Assembly: GCA_050331575.1 (NCBI GenBank) | Contig: JBHJGS010000036.1 | Span: 12,233 to 76,232, forward strand | Length of the DNA stretch: 64,000 nucleotides | From: JBHJGS01 sp050331575 | GTDB taxonomy: Bacteria; Pseudomonadota; Alphaproteobacteria; Sphingomonadales; Rhodothalassiaceae | Direction of reading: 5' to 3' | Shown: positions 40,566-47,684 of the stretch, piece after piece | Layout: each line of letters starts with the position of its first letter | Position numbering within the stretch: position 1 is the stretch's first letter | The notes under the pieces: model-generated | Database searches by the model: none | What the model was told of the DNA's origin: nothing | What the model saw: the letters and a program-made list of their open reading frames with translations, nothing else | Program-made: the position numbers and the translations under genes

Positions 40566-40690
40566 AGGGCATGAGCCGATCAATCGCGCTCGCGATTGAT
40601 CGGATGACAAGGCCCACCTTCGAGGGAGCGAGCAACTTTATCCGACCGATGACTATCGCTCCGCGCATCCGATCGGTCAGACGTTGCTTT
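40566..40690. repeat. Dispersed palindromic repeat, copy B (full)
   Basis: Begins AGGGCATGAGC, then a palindrome CGATCAATCGCG/CGCGATTGATCG with a two-base loop, a spacer with GGCCCACCTTCGAGGGAGCGAGCAAC, and a second inverted repeat from TTATCCGACCGATG to ATCCGATCGGTCAGACGTTGCT. Copy D is its reverse complement over the whole length. Best copy for building a consensus. Confidence 0.88.
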
Positions 40691-41104
40691 AGCCTTGCGC
40701 TGCGGGAGGGTATCATCGGCTTGGTGCCACTGCGCCGGACGGGCAGGCCCCGCGCCCAATGGCCCGACGGATGGATGCCCCCCAACCGGGCCGGCTGCTT
40801 CCACGCCCTGCTGACCGACAAAGGGCGTCGAACGCTGACAGGCCGTTTGCCCGCGGCCTGCACGGGCCTGCCGGTGGGCCAGCCGTTGCAGCCCCAGCCA
40901 GCCTGACAAAGAGCTCTGATAGAGGCACCTGACGGAGGCATACGCCCCGGCACGTGTCACGATATCTGCCGGCAGAGACGGCCCAACGGACCGGCCGCCC
41001 AAACAGCCGGCCCACACACGCAGCCTCAGGCAATCGCTGGTCAAGCGCCCACACCGTGCGATCCAGATTGGCCGGACCGAGCGGATCGACGTCGCTGATC
41101 GACG

Positions 41105-41168
41105 TCTTTGAGGGCGGACAGCTTTATCCGACCAATCGCCACGGCGATCGGTCGGATCAGATTTCTGG
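41105..41168. repeat. Dispersed palindromic repeat, copy C (half)
   Basis: Contains only the right half: TTTGAGGGCGGACAGC then TTTATCCGACCAATCGCC and the returning arm GCGATCGGTCGGATCAGA. It ends 11 bases before the stop codon of the first flagellin, so it lies in the flagellin mRNA 3' region. Confidence 0.75.
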
Positions 41169-41179
41169 TCGCTACGCGC

Positions 41180-42025
41180 TTACGCGAACAAGCTTAGGAT
41201 CACGCTTGGTGCGGAGTTGGCGATAGATAAGGCCTGCGTGCCCAACTGTTGCTGCACCTGAAGCGCTTGGAGGTTGGCACTCTCTCGAGCCAGGTCAGCG
41301 TCGACCAAATTGCCGATCCCGACTTCGATGGTATCGAGCAATTCCTGTGTAAACAGTCGCTGCCGATCCAGCGAGGCCGCGCCGGCGCCGAAATTGGTCA
41401 AGACGTCGGACAGGTTCGCGATGGAATTGTTGATCGAAGTGATCAACGACTGCGCCTCGGCCGCCGACGTGAAGGTGGAGTTGTCCGCGAGTTCGATGAC
41501 CGGTCCCGGCGCGGCGGTCAACTGCAGGGTCTGGTGCGACACCACGATTGTGTTCGTGGCATCCGCATTGGTAATCGCACTAATGATGTCTGCGGTTGCC
41601 GTGCTGACGAGATTGGTCCCGTTGAATTCGGCATTGGCGACGATGATGTTGATCTGGTCGCGCAATGCTTCGTAATCGAGTTGCAGGGCGTCGCGGCTTT
41701 CCTGGTCCAGGCCGACATCCGCGGCGGCCACCACCCGCTCTTTCATATCGATCAGCAGGTCCTGAATCGATTCTGAGGCGGCAATACCGATATCCAGCGC
41801 ACTGATCGCACGATCCAGGCTGGTATTCACCGCCAAGAAGCCTTCAAATTCGGCACGCAGATTTTGCGCAATGGCGAACACGGCCGCATTGTCTTCGGCG
41901 CTGCGGATCTCCAGCCCCGAGTTCACGCGGTTCTGGGTTTCTGCCAAATCGATATTGGTCAGCGTCAATTGCTGCAATGCATCCAATGATGGCGCATTGG
42001 TGTTCACCGAGAAATTCAAAGCCAT
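41180..42025 (-). CDS. Flagellin 1
   Basis: 281 residues. Seen: N-terminal D0/D1 helix MALNFSVNTNAPSLDALQQL, NRVNSGLEIRSAEDNAAVFA, and the C-terminal helix DADLARESANLQALQVQQQL with ALSIANSAPSVILSLF. The short middle (D2 almost absent) is normal for alphaproteobacterial flagellins. It is the most divergent copy, with SLDALQ in place of the GALIALQ/GAFIALQ of the others. It has its own sigma-54 promoter (42089-42107) and a GAGGAGA ribosome site. Last gene of the array in the direction of transcription. Confidence 0.94.
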   Translation of the reverse strand: MALNFSVNTNAPSLDALQQLTLTNIDLAETQNRVNSGLEIRSAEDNAAVFAIAQNLRAEFEGFLAVNTSLDRAISALDIGIAASESIQDLLIDMKERVVAAADVGLDQESRDALQLDYEALRDQINIIVANAEFNGTNLVSTATADIISAITNADATNTIVVSHQTLQLTAAPGPVIELADNSTFTSAAEAQSLITSINNSIANLSDVLTNFGAGAASLDRQRLFTQELLDTIEVGIGNLVDADLARESANLQALQVQQQLGTQALSIANSAPSVILSLFA

Positions 42026-42088
42026 GATGATTCTCCTCAGGCTCGTTTCGAAGCCGCGCGCAGGCGCGTCCGTCGTCCGAGGCCTGCT

Positions 42089-42107
42089 AAGCACCTTTCG
42101 TGCCAAA
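42089..42107 (-). promoter_or_regulatory. Sigma-54 promoter of flagellin 1
   Basis: Minus-strand TTTGGCACGAAAGGTGCTT: GG and GC separated by exactly ten bases. Start of transcription is expected near 42079, giving a leader of about 54 bases to the ATG at 42025. Confidence 0.85.
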
Positions 42108-42203
42108 TCTCGGTTCTATGCTAACGCTTTGATTTATAGAGATTTTTTCTGAACCCTGCGGGCCGGTGAGACAAACAGGGATGATTCTTTTGCCAGGCGA
42201 AGG

Positions 42204-42210
42204 CGGCAAA
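42204..42210 (-). promoter_or_regulatory. CGGCAAA motif upstream of flagellin 1, candidate FlbD site
   Basis: GGCGGCAAATACCGCC (plus-strand reading) sits about 97 bp upstream of the flagellin 1 sigma-54 box. It is a near-palindrome around the recurring CGGCAAA core. Suggested as a FlbD enhancer by its repeated distance from the promoters. Confidence 0.4.
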
Positions 42211-42231
42211 TACCGCCCAACAAGAATATCT

Positions 42232-42267
42232 GAAAAAAGAAAGGGGCCCTTGATCAGGGGCCCCTTT
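42232..42267 (-). terminator. Intrinsic terminator after flagellin 2
   Basis: On the minus strand AAAGGGGCCC pairs with GGGCCCCTTT (42258-42267 with 42240-42249) over an eight-base loop, followed by CTTTTTTC. A textbook Rho-independent terminator for flagellin 2. A second small hairpin ACCGCC-CTTCT-GGCGGT is at 42280-42296. Confidence 0.88.
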
Positions 42268-42308
42268 CATTTGGCTTGAACCGCCCTTCTGGCGGTGGCT
42301 GATCGGTC

Positions 42309-43136
42309 CTAGCTAAACAAGCTCAACAACACCGACGGGGCAGAATTGGCAATTCCTAGGGCAGCCAGACCCAATTGTTGTTGGACCTGGGTCGCCTCCA
42401 GATTTGCCGCCTCCCGCGCCAGATCTGCATCAACGAGATTGCCGACACCGACATTGAGCGTATCTGACAAGAGCTGCGAGAACTCTATCTGCAGATCGAT
42501 CTGCTCGGCACCGGCCCCGAAGCTTGCCAGCACATCATTCAGCCCGGTAAAGGCCAACATGACCTGGTCAAGCGCCGTCTGGGCCTCTGCGGCACTGACG
42601 AAACCGGTTTGGAGAATACCCAATCCGGTGACCGTCAGATCCGCACCCGCCACATCGATGGTATTGACCGCATTGCCGTCGACAATCGCACTGATATTGT
42701 CCGGCATGGCCGAAACGATATTGGTGCCATTGAAGTCGGCTTGCGCCACCACAGCGTCGATCTGGGCCAGGATCGCCGTGAAGTCGTCATTCAACGCATC
42801 ACGCGATTCCGCATCCAGACTGACATCGGTTGCAGCGGTGGCAACCTGTTGCGCCATGATCAGCAGGTTCGAGATCGTCTCCCCTGCCTGTATGGCGACA
42901 TCCAGAGCGCTTCTTGCCCGGTCAAGGCTCTGATCCACCGCTCTCAACCCGCCGAGATCGGCCCGGATATTTTGCGCAATGGCAAAAATTGCCGGACCGT
43001 CCTCGGCACTGGCCACTTCCAGGCCGGTCGAGACGCGATCTTGTGTCACCCCCAATTCAATGTTGGTGCGGGTCAGGCTCTGCAAGGCAATCAGGGCTCC
43101 GGGGTTGGTCAGGACCGAAAAATTCAGCGCAGTCAT
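42309..43136 (-). CDS. Flagellin 2
   Basis: 275 residues. Seen: MTALNFSVLTNPGALIALQS, DRVSTGLEVASAEDGPAIFA, VGNLVDADLAREAANLEATQ and QLGLAALGIANSAPSVLLSL. A TTG directly in front of the ATG is ignored. It is the shortest copy. Preceded by GGAGGAA as ribosome site and by a sigma-54 promoter at 43210-43227; followed by a strong terminator. Confidence 0.94.
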   Translation of the reverse strand: MTALNFSVLTNPGALIALQSLTRTNIELGVTQDRVSTGLEVASAEDGPAIFAIAQNIRADLGGLRAVDQSLDRARSALDVAIQAGETISNLLIMAQQVATAATDVSLDAESRDALNDDFTAILAQIDAVVAQADFNGTNIVSAMPDNISAIVDGNAVNTIDVAGADLTVTGLGILQTGFVSAAEAQTALDQVMLAFTGLNDVLASFGAGAEQIDLQIEFSQLLSDTLNVGVGNLVDADLAREAANLEATQVQQQLGLAALGIANSAPSVLLSLFS

Positions 43137-43209
43137 CAAGTTCCTCCATTCTGGACGAGACGAGCAATCGCCATTCAGGCGGCCCGGAGCCTTCGGCTCG
43201 GCTTCACCA

Positions 43210-43227
43210 AAGCAGGAACAGTGCCAG
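43210..43227 (-). promoter_or_regulatory. Sigma-54 promoter of flagellin 2
   Basis: Minus-strand CTGGCACTGTTCCTGCTT: GG-N10-GC spacing is exact. Start expected near 43200, leader about 64 bases. It lies directly after the terminator of flagellin 3, so both fit in the 148 bases between the genes. Confidence 0.82.
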
Positions 43228-43231
43228 AATC

Positions 43232-43265
43232 AAAAAGCGCCGGCCCCCTGCGAGGAGGCCGGCCC
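43232..43265 (-). terminator. Intrinsic terminator after flagellin 3
   Basis: Minus-strand GGGCCGGCC pairs with GGCCGGCGC (core seven perfect pairs, loop about 11), followed directly by TTTTTGATT. It lies 19 bases past the flagellin 3 stop. Confidence 0.82.
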
Positions 43266-43284
43266 TTTGATGATGACGTCCAGA

Positions 43285-44154
43285 TTAGAACAGCGACAGA
43301 AGCGCGCTGGGTGCTGCGTTGGCGATCCCCAACGCCGTGAGGCCGAGCTGTTGCTGCACCTGCAGGGCCTGCAACTCTGCGCTCTCCCGCGCCAGGTCCG
43401 CATCGACGATATTGCCGACACCGACGGTGAGCGTATCCTGCAGATTGGTGAAGAACTCGGCCTGCAATTCGATCTGCGTTGCAGCGGCTCCTAATTGCGC
43501 CAGGCGCGTATTCAAGCCGGTCGCGCCCTCGATAGCGGCATCAATTTCGGTGATGGCGGATTGCGCACTGGCGGCAGACCCGAATTGGCTATTGGTGATG
43601 TTCAAGCCGGTGGCACCGGTGGACAAGTCGATCCCGTCGACCAGAATATTGTTCGCGGGCGAGACTGTCCCGAGCGGAGGGCCGGCCAAGCCACCGTCCA
43701 AGCTGATCACCGCGCTCACCACATTGGTCGCGTTAGTGTTGACGACATTAATGCCATTGAATTCCGCGGAATTCACAACCGAGTTGATCTGCGCCAGGAT
43801 GGCTTGGAAATTGTCCTGCAGGGCATCGCGGCTTTCTTGGGCCAAGCCATTGTCCGATGCTGCCAAGGCCAAGCCGCGGGCTTCGATCAACAGGTCAGAA
43901 ATCGTTTCGCCAGCTTCAATCGCCACATCCACGGCGCCGGCGGCATTGTCCAAGCTCGATTGGAGCGCATCCAGACCGCTGATGTCAGCGCGGATATTTT
44001 GCGCAATGATAAAGCCGGAACTGCTATCTTCGACCCCGGAGATCGCCAGGCCAGTTGAGACGCGGTTCTGCGTGATGGCCAGTTCGCGGTTGGTGGCGGT
44101 CAGCGACTGCAGCGCGATGAAGGCGCCGGGATTGGTGTTCACGGAAAGAGCCAT
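43285..44154 (-). CDS. Flagellin 3
   Basis: 289 residues. Seen: MALSVNTNPGAFIALQSLTA, STGLAISGVEDSSSGFIIAQ and DADLARESAELQALQVQQQL with GIANAAPSALLSLF. Closest to flagellin 4: both begin MALSVNTNPGAF and share the VEDSSSGFIIAQNIR segment. The ATG at 44154 is preceded by GAGGAG. Its leader shares 28 identical bases with that of flagellin 4, and both carry a stem-loop at the same place. Sigma-54 promoter at 44229-44246. Confidence 0.94.
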   Translation of the reverse strand: MALSVNTNPGAFIALQSLTATNRELAITQNRVSTGLAISGVEDSSSGFIIAQNIRADISGLDALQSSLDNAAGAVDVAIEAGETISDLLIEARGLALAASDNGLAQESRDALQDNFQAILAQINSVVNSAEFNGINVVNTNATNVVSAVISLDGGLAGPPLGTVSPANNILVDGIDLSTGATGLNITNSQFGSAASAQSAITEIDAAIEGATGLNTRLAQLGAAATQIELQAEFFTNLQDTLTVGVGNIVDADLARESAELQALQVQQQLGLTALGIANAAPSALLSLF

Positions 44155-44185
44155 TTTCGGCACTCCTCTGCTTCGAGAGATGATA

Positions 44186-44200
44186 CGAGCGTTTTGCTCG
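44186..44200 (-). promoter_or_regulatory. Leader stem-loop of flagellin 3, candidate FlbT target
   Basis: Minus-strand CGAGC-AAAAC-GCTCG hairpin, 31 bases before the ATG. The 28 bases next to the ATG side are identical to those in the flagellin 4 leader, where a different but equally paired stem (46256-46271) stands in the same place. In Caulobacter FlbT acts on the flagellin 5' leader; flbT is 3 kb away here. Confidence 0.55.
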
Positions 44201-44228
44201 CTGGGGCGTTGTGCCCACGCCAGCCTCT

Positions 44229-44246
44229 AAGCAGAACCCGTGCCAA
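44229..44246 (-). promoter_or_regulatory. Sigma-54 promoter of flagellin 3
   Basis: Minus-strand TTGGCACGGGTTCTGCTT: GG-N10-GC spacing is exact. Start expected near 44218, leader about 64 bases. Confidence 0.85.
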
Positions 44247-44334
44247 CAATCGGCTTTTGCCGAAAAATCAAAGAAACTTTCGATAAAATAAGAGGTTAGC
44301 CCAGGCCGTCCGACACTATGGCGATGAGGAATGA

Positions 44335-44343
44335 CCCGGCAAA
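44335..44343 (-). promoter_or_regulatory. CCCGGCAAA motif upstream of flagellin 3, candidate FlbD site
   Basis: ACCCGGCAAATTCTGCCG lies about 90 bp upstream of the flagellin 3 sigma-54 box. A second GGCAAAA follows near 44356 and a palindromic CGGCTTTTGCCG lies closer, near 44251-44262. Confidence 0.4.
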
Positions 44344-44810
44344 TTCTGCCGATTAGGCAAAAGGTACCTATCCCGGCCCTTGCCTGTAGGAAAAAAATTC
44401 CTACCCCGCAAAGCAGGCTAAACAAACAGATTTTGGGAGATTTCTATCTCGATGGCCTGTTCGAGGCCGCGCGCGAGCCGTTTTGGCCTGCGACTAACGA
44501 TGCGCTTCTACGCAACTTACCTTATACTCTGATGAGGCGCCAAAAGCAAGCCTCGAGCCCTTGAGTCTGATCGAAGCCGTTTGGGAACAATGCAGTCGCT
44601 TGAGCGGATCAATTCGGCCCTGCCGCCCCTATCGCTGATGAGAAGGGGCGGTTCGGCCCAGCGATGCACTGCTAAGGGCCCAGATTGATCGAAGAGGGAT
44701 CACTGGTCTTTCAGCTAAAGCAGCAGGCATGCAAACCACGCCGCTGCCAAGCTGGGTCGACGGGAAACGCGCTGTCCAACTGATCGGCTAGCCGGTAGGT
44801 GTTCGATGGA

Positions 44811-45266
44811 TTAGGCGGTTTCGTCGAGCACCAAGCCTTCCACGTCGCGGATCGCCCGAACCACGCGCAGCAATTCCTCCGGCGGAAACTGCCGCAGGAC
44901 TTCTGAGGTATCGCTATCGATCACCTGGTAGACGAAGCGATCGGTTTCCTCATCGAATAGGATTTCCAGTTCGCCCCCCTCGGTGAAACCACCGATCAGG
45001 CCGTCGATCACAGTCGCGGCCTCTTCAAGCGGATCGAAGGGCGGCGGCAATTCCGTCGTAGGTTCCGGTGCGGACCGGACCGGCGCTGCGGGAGGTGCCG
45101 GCGCGCTGGCTAGCCCCAACTCCGCTTCCGCGGCCAAGGCCAGCGGGTCTTCAACCGGGTCCAAACCGGCGGGCGCCGGCGGCGCCGGCTGCGGCGTCGG
45201 GGCGCTGGTCGGCTCCGTTGCCGGCACGATTAAGCTGGAAATACTGTCTGATCCGGAAACGGCCAT
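44811..45266 (-). CDS. flaG: FlaG family protein
   Basis: 151 residues. The N-terminal two thirds are Pro/Ala-rich and low in complexity; the C-terminal third is the FlaG domain: GELEILFDEETDRFVYQVID, SDTSEVLRQFPPEELLRVVR and a short end LVLDETA. FlaG proteins influence filament length in other bacteria. It lies between flagellins 3 and 4 on the same strand. The ATG at 45266 with AAGGGG in front is used; an in-frame TTG at 45284 is ignored. Confidence 0.85.
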   Translation of the reverse strand: MAVSGSDSISSLIVPATEPTSAPTPQPAPPAPAGLDPVEDPLALAAEAELGLASAPAPPAAPVRSAPEPTTELPPPFDPLEEAATVIDGLIGGFTEGGELEILFDEETDRFVYQVIDSDTSEVLRQFPPEELLRVVRAIRDVEGLVLDETA

Positions 45267-45377
45267 GGCAAACCCCTTACCCAAAGGCGTGCCAACATAG
45301 CATGAATCCGGTGCAGTTGACCTGCCTTTCTTCGGTCATGGGGCCCGCAGGCCCCACGACACACCGATAATAGCGGA

Positions 45378-46226
45378 TTAGAACAGGGCGAGCACGGCGC
45401 TTGGCGCGGCGTTCGCTATGCTCAGTGCGGTCAGACCCAGCTGCTGCTGCACCTGCAAGGCCTGCAGATTGGCGCTTTCCACCGCCAGATCCGCATCGAC
45501 GATATTGCCGACCCCGACCGTCAGGGTGTCTTGCAGATTGGAGAAGAACTCCTGCTGCAACTCAATCTGGGTGGACGCCGCACCGAAGCCGGCAAGGACC
45601 GTATTCAACGCGCTCGAGGCCGCATCGATCTCAGTCAGGGCGCTTTGCGCGCTGTTGACCGAGCCCAATCCGCTGAACGTGATGTTCAACGTACCGCCGC
45701 TGACCGTCAGGTCGACACCGTCAACGGTGATATTGTTGCCGGCGAACGTATCGCCTGCGAAACCGCCGGCCAGGTTGATCACAGCGGTGATGGCTTCGGT
45801 GGCGGTGGTGTTGACCGCATTGACCCCGTTGAATTCAGCCGATGCGACCACGGCATCGATCTGCGACAAGATCGCCTGGTAATCATCTTCCAAGGCTGCG
45901 CGGCTGTCCGCTGCCAGGCCATTGTCGGTCGCCGCCAGCGCAATTTCGCGGGCCTCAATCAACAGGTTGGAGACGGTTTCACCAGCGGAAATCGCCACAT
46001 CGAGCGCACCAGCGGCATTGTCCAAGCTGAACTGCAGCGAGTCCAGGCCGGAGATGTCGGTGCGGATATTCTGCGCGATGATGAAGCCGGACGAACTGTC
46101 TTCAACGCCGGCAATTTCAAGGCCGGTGGACACCCGGTTCTGCGTGGTGGTGAGCGAGTTGTTGGTGGAGCTCAACGCCTGCAGCGCAACGAAGGCGCCA
46201 GGATTGGTATTGACGGAAAGGGCCAT
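45378..46226 (-). CDS. Flagellin 4
   Basis: 282 residues. Seen: MALSVNTNPGAFVALQALSS, STGLEIAGVEDSSSGFIIAQ, VGNIVDADLAVESANLQALQ and LTALSIANAAPSAVLALF. Near-twin of flagellin 3 in the N-terminal D0/D1 part and leader; the two probably arose by duplication that included the 5' leader. Note DLAVES where the others have DLARE. Own sigma-54 promoter at 46300-46316. First flagellin of the array in the direction of transcription. Confidence 0.94.
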   Translation of the reverse strand: MALSVNTNPGAFVALQALSSTNNSLTTTQNRVSTGLEIAGVEDSSSGFIIAQNIRTDISGLDSLQFSLDNAAGALDVAISAGETVSNLLIEAREIALAATDNGLAADSRAALEDDYQAILSQIDAVVASAEFNGVNAVNTTATEAITAVINLAGGFAGDTFAGNNITVDGVDLTVSGGTLNITFSGLGSVNSAQSALTEIDAASSALNTVLAGFGAASTQIELQQEFFSNLQDTLTVGVGNIVDADLAVESANLQALQVQQQLGLTALSIANAAPSAVLALF

Positions 46227-46255
46227 TTCGGCACTCCTCTGCTTCGAGAGATGAA

Positions 46256-46271
46256 CGGGAATTTTTTCCCG
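46256..46271 (-). promoter_or_regulatory. Leader stem-loop of flagellin 4, candidate FlbT target
   Basis: Minus-strand CGGGAA-AAAA-TTCCCG hairpin, 29 bases before the ATG, followed by the same 28 bases as in the flagellin 3 leader. Stem sequences differ between the two leaders while pairing is kept, which points to selection on the structure. Confidence 0.55.
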
Positions 46272-46299
46272 CTGGAGCATGATGCTCCAAGCCAACCTC

Positions 46300-46316
46300 A
46301 GCAGATCTCGTGCCAA
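46300..46316 (-). promoter_or_regulatory. Sigma-54 promoter of flagellin 4
   Basis: Minus-strand TTGGCACGAGATCTGCT: GG-N10-GC spacing is exact. Start expected near 46289, leader about 63 bases. Confidence 0.85.
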
Positions 46317-46328
46317 ATTGGCCTACCA

Positions 46329-46464
46329 CCCGGCAAAAACTTCCAATAGTTTGAAATCACTTGGATTTTCTTGCCTAGGTAAATTTTGCCTTAAACCATC
46401 GAGTGGAAATTATTGCCGGCTCAGTTCGAAAAGGGTGGGCAAAAAGGGGGTCTACCCGGCAAAA
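46329..46464 (-). promoter_or_regulatory. Three CCGGCAA motifs upstream of flagellin 4
   Basis: CCCGGCAAAAA at 46329-46339, TTGCCGG (inverted) at 46413-46419 and CCCGGCAAAA at 46455-46464, that is about 13, 97 and 139 bp upstream of the sigma-54 box. Candidate FlbD-type enhancer cluster. Confidence 0.42.
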
Positions 46465-46560
46465 TTTTCCACAGAGTACATGGGTAGAACAAAATGTGAA
46501 GAACAAAGAGGGACCATTGGTGCCGCTGCCTGCCCACGCCCGTGCCGGCGCAAGCGTAGA

Positions 46561-46685
46561 ACAGCATCTGACCGATGGGACTCGCTGCGCGATAGCCATC
46601 GGTCGGATAAAATTGCTCGCTCCCTCCAAGGCGGGCATTGGCACCCGACCCATCGCGTTCGCGATTGGACAGCTCATGCCCTTTA
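46561..46685. repeat. Dispersed palindromic repeat, copy D (full)
   Basis: Full copy, reverse complement of copy B: starts AGCATCTGACCGATGG, returns with GCCATCGGTCGGATAAAATT, then GCTCGCTCCCTCCAAGGCGG, then CCCATCGCGTTCGCGATTGG and ends CAGCTCATGCCCTTTAG. Confidence 0.87.
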
Positions 46686-46879
46686 GTGCCTTTTCCGATC
46701 AAACCGACTCACTTCGAGAATCGGTTTGGCCGAGAAAAGTCTCTATGATTCACAGGTTTAGAGTGTTGCGTCCGGCCTCATTGATCACCAAAGGTGAGCC
46801 AATGAGATCGGGCAACGCTCGAGCCGACCAGCAGGAAAGCCAGGGCTCTAGAAAATTGGCACTATCAGGGGGGAGAGGG

Positions 46880-47299
46880 TCAGACCCGGGCGCCGTCGGC
46901 GCTGATCGGCCGGGGCGCCGCTGTATTGAATTCGCCGGCCCGGCGACGGCGATTTTGCTCCTCAAGGCCTGCCATGATGCGTTTGTTGATCACGATCAGA
47001 TCCTCGATCGGCAACTCGCCTCGAAACACCGGGCGGGTGATTTTGCGAACATATAGGGCCAGGGAGATGATGCCGGCGCGGGTTTCCTCCGGCAAGCGAT
47101 TGCCATCGCTGGCGCAATCGGTCGCGAGCGTGCTCCACAAGCGTCGGTTCCAGTCCAACGCCTTCATCAGCGCCGCCCCGCGCAGATCCTTCTCCTGCGC
47201 TTCGATCAAGGAGCCGGTCACCCGGGCAAACAGCCGATATTCCGTCTCCGACGGTGATTCGCTGCTCTGCTGCGTCCGCGCGTAGGCATTAAGGGACAT
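46880..47299 (-). CDS. flaF: Flagellar biosynthesis regulator FlaF
   Basis: 139 residues, helical. Seen: SLNAYARTQQSSESPSETEY, RLFARVTGSLIEAQE, AALDWNRRLWS-type core (ALMKALDWNRRLWSTLATDC) and LPEETRAGIISLALYVRK. In Caulobacter FlaF promotes flagellin secretion/translation in balance with FlbT. The ATG at 47299 overlaps the end of flbT by 11 bases, so the pair is coupled. Confidence 0.92.
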   Translation of the reverse strand: MSLNAYARTQQSSESPSETEYRLFARVTGSLIEAQEKDLRGAALMKALDWNRRLWSTLATDCASDGNRLPEETRAGIISLALYVRKITRPVFRGELPIEDLIVINKRIMAGLEEQNRRRRAGEFNTAAPRPISADGARV

Positions 47300-47684
47300 A
47301 GTCCAGCCGCTCCTTCTCAAAGGCGAACAGCTTCTTGCACTGAGCCAAGGCCTTGTAATAATTGCCACGCATCATTTCGCCACTAATCTGCACACACAAA
47401 AGCTTGGTCTCTGGGTCTCCGATCGCACTCATGAATTCATTCATACGCAGCACAAACTCTTGCCGGTATTTGTCTTCCCCCGCCGGGTCCAAATAGCAGA
47501 GCATGATCGGAAAATAGACCCGCTTCACCGGCGTGTTGACGTCTTCTTCCTTGATGATGTCACGTTCGCGCAAAATGGAGGCCTTGTTGTGCACGACCAG
47601 CGTTGCACGGCGGTCTCCATTGGCGATCACGGCTCCATTGATAACGAATTTCTCCCCCGGCTTCAGCGACAGCTTCAGCGCCAT
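47289..47684 (-). CDS. flbT: Flagellin mRNA regulator FlbT
   Basis: 131 residues. Seen: LKLSLKPGEKFVINGAVIAN, LVVHNKASILRERDIIKEED, RVYFPIMLCYLDPAGEDKY and MRGNYYKALAQCKKLFAFE, the FlbT pattern. In Caulobacter FlbT binds the 5' leader of flagellin mRNA and lowers its stability until the hook is complete. Ribosome site AGGAGAGG stands before the ATG. A CtrA-like box may lie upstream (47724-47739). Confidence 0.94.
   Translation of the reverse strand: MALKLSLKPGEKFVINGAVIANGDRRATLVVHNKASILRERDIIKEEDVNTPVKRVYFPIMLCYLDPAGEDKYRQEFVLRMNEFMSAIGDPETKLLCVQISGEMMRGNYYKALAQCKKLFAFEKERLDYVP

Larger units (their letters stand above)
40416..41179. other. 764-base gap with repeats between flbY and the flagellin array
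   Basis: No gene supported; open frames on both strands here lack ribosome sites and family resemblance and run through repeats. It contains a hairpin at 40441-40472, a full dispersed repeat (copy B, 40566-40690) and a partial one (copy C, 41105-41168). The middle (40700-41100) is GC-rich with no recognisable feature. Confidence 0.55.
44155..44810. other. Gap between flagellin 3 and flaG
   Basis: 656 bases. It contains the flagellin 3 leader, its sigma-54 promoter and upstream motifs (to about 44365). A 77-codon plus-strand frame at 44331-44564 has no supporting signs. At 44623-44651 CCGCCCCT pairs with AGGGGCGG (loop 13), inside a larger weak inverted repeat (GCAGTCGCT...AGCGATGCACTGC, about 44591-44672); this could be the 3' end of something or a small RNA, but nothing proves it. 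Confidence 0.45.
46227..46879. other. Gap between flagellin 4 and flaF
   Basis: 653 bases. It holds the flagellin 4 leader and promoter (to 46316), three CCGGCAA motifs, an AT-richer part to about 46510, repeat copy D (46561-46685), and a small inverted repeat AAACCGACTCACTTCGAGAATCGGTTT near 46705-46731. The remainder down to the flaF stop has no recognised feature; open frames here are not supported. Confidence 0.5.

Noticed and set aside
40571..41054. Overlapping open frames on both strands in the flbY-flagellin gap
   Set aside because: They run through the dispersed repeats, lack ribosome sites and show no protein-like composition.
44331..44564. 77-codon plus-strand frame
   Set aside because: It lies in the upstream regulatory region of flagellin 3, with no ribosome site and no family resemblance.
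45285..45298. TTGGCACG box before flaG as a sigma-54 promoter
   Set aside because: The -12 element reads GG instead of GC and the transcript would start only a few bases before the flaG ATG.
46489..46508. GAAC-type direct repeat as an SOS (LexA) box
   Set aside because: Spacing between the two GAAC units is ten bases, not seven as in alphaproteobacterial LexA sites.
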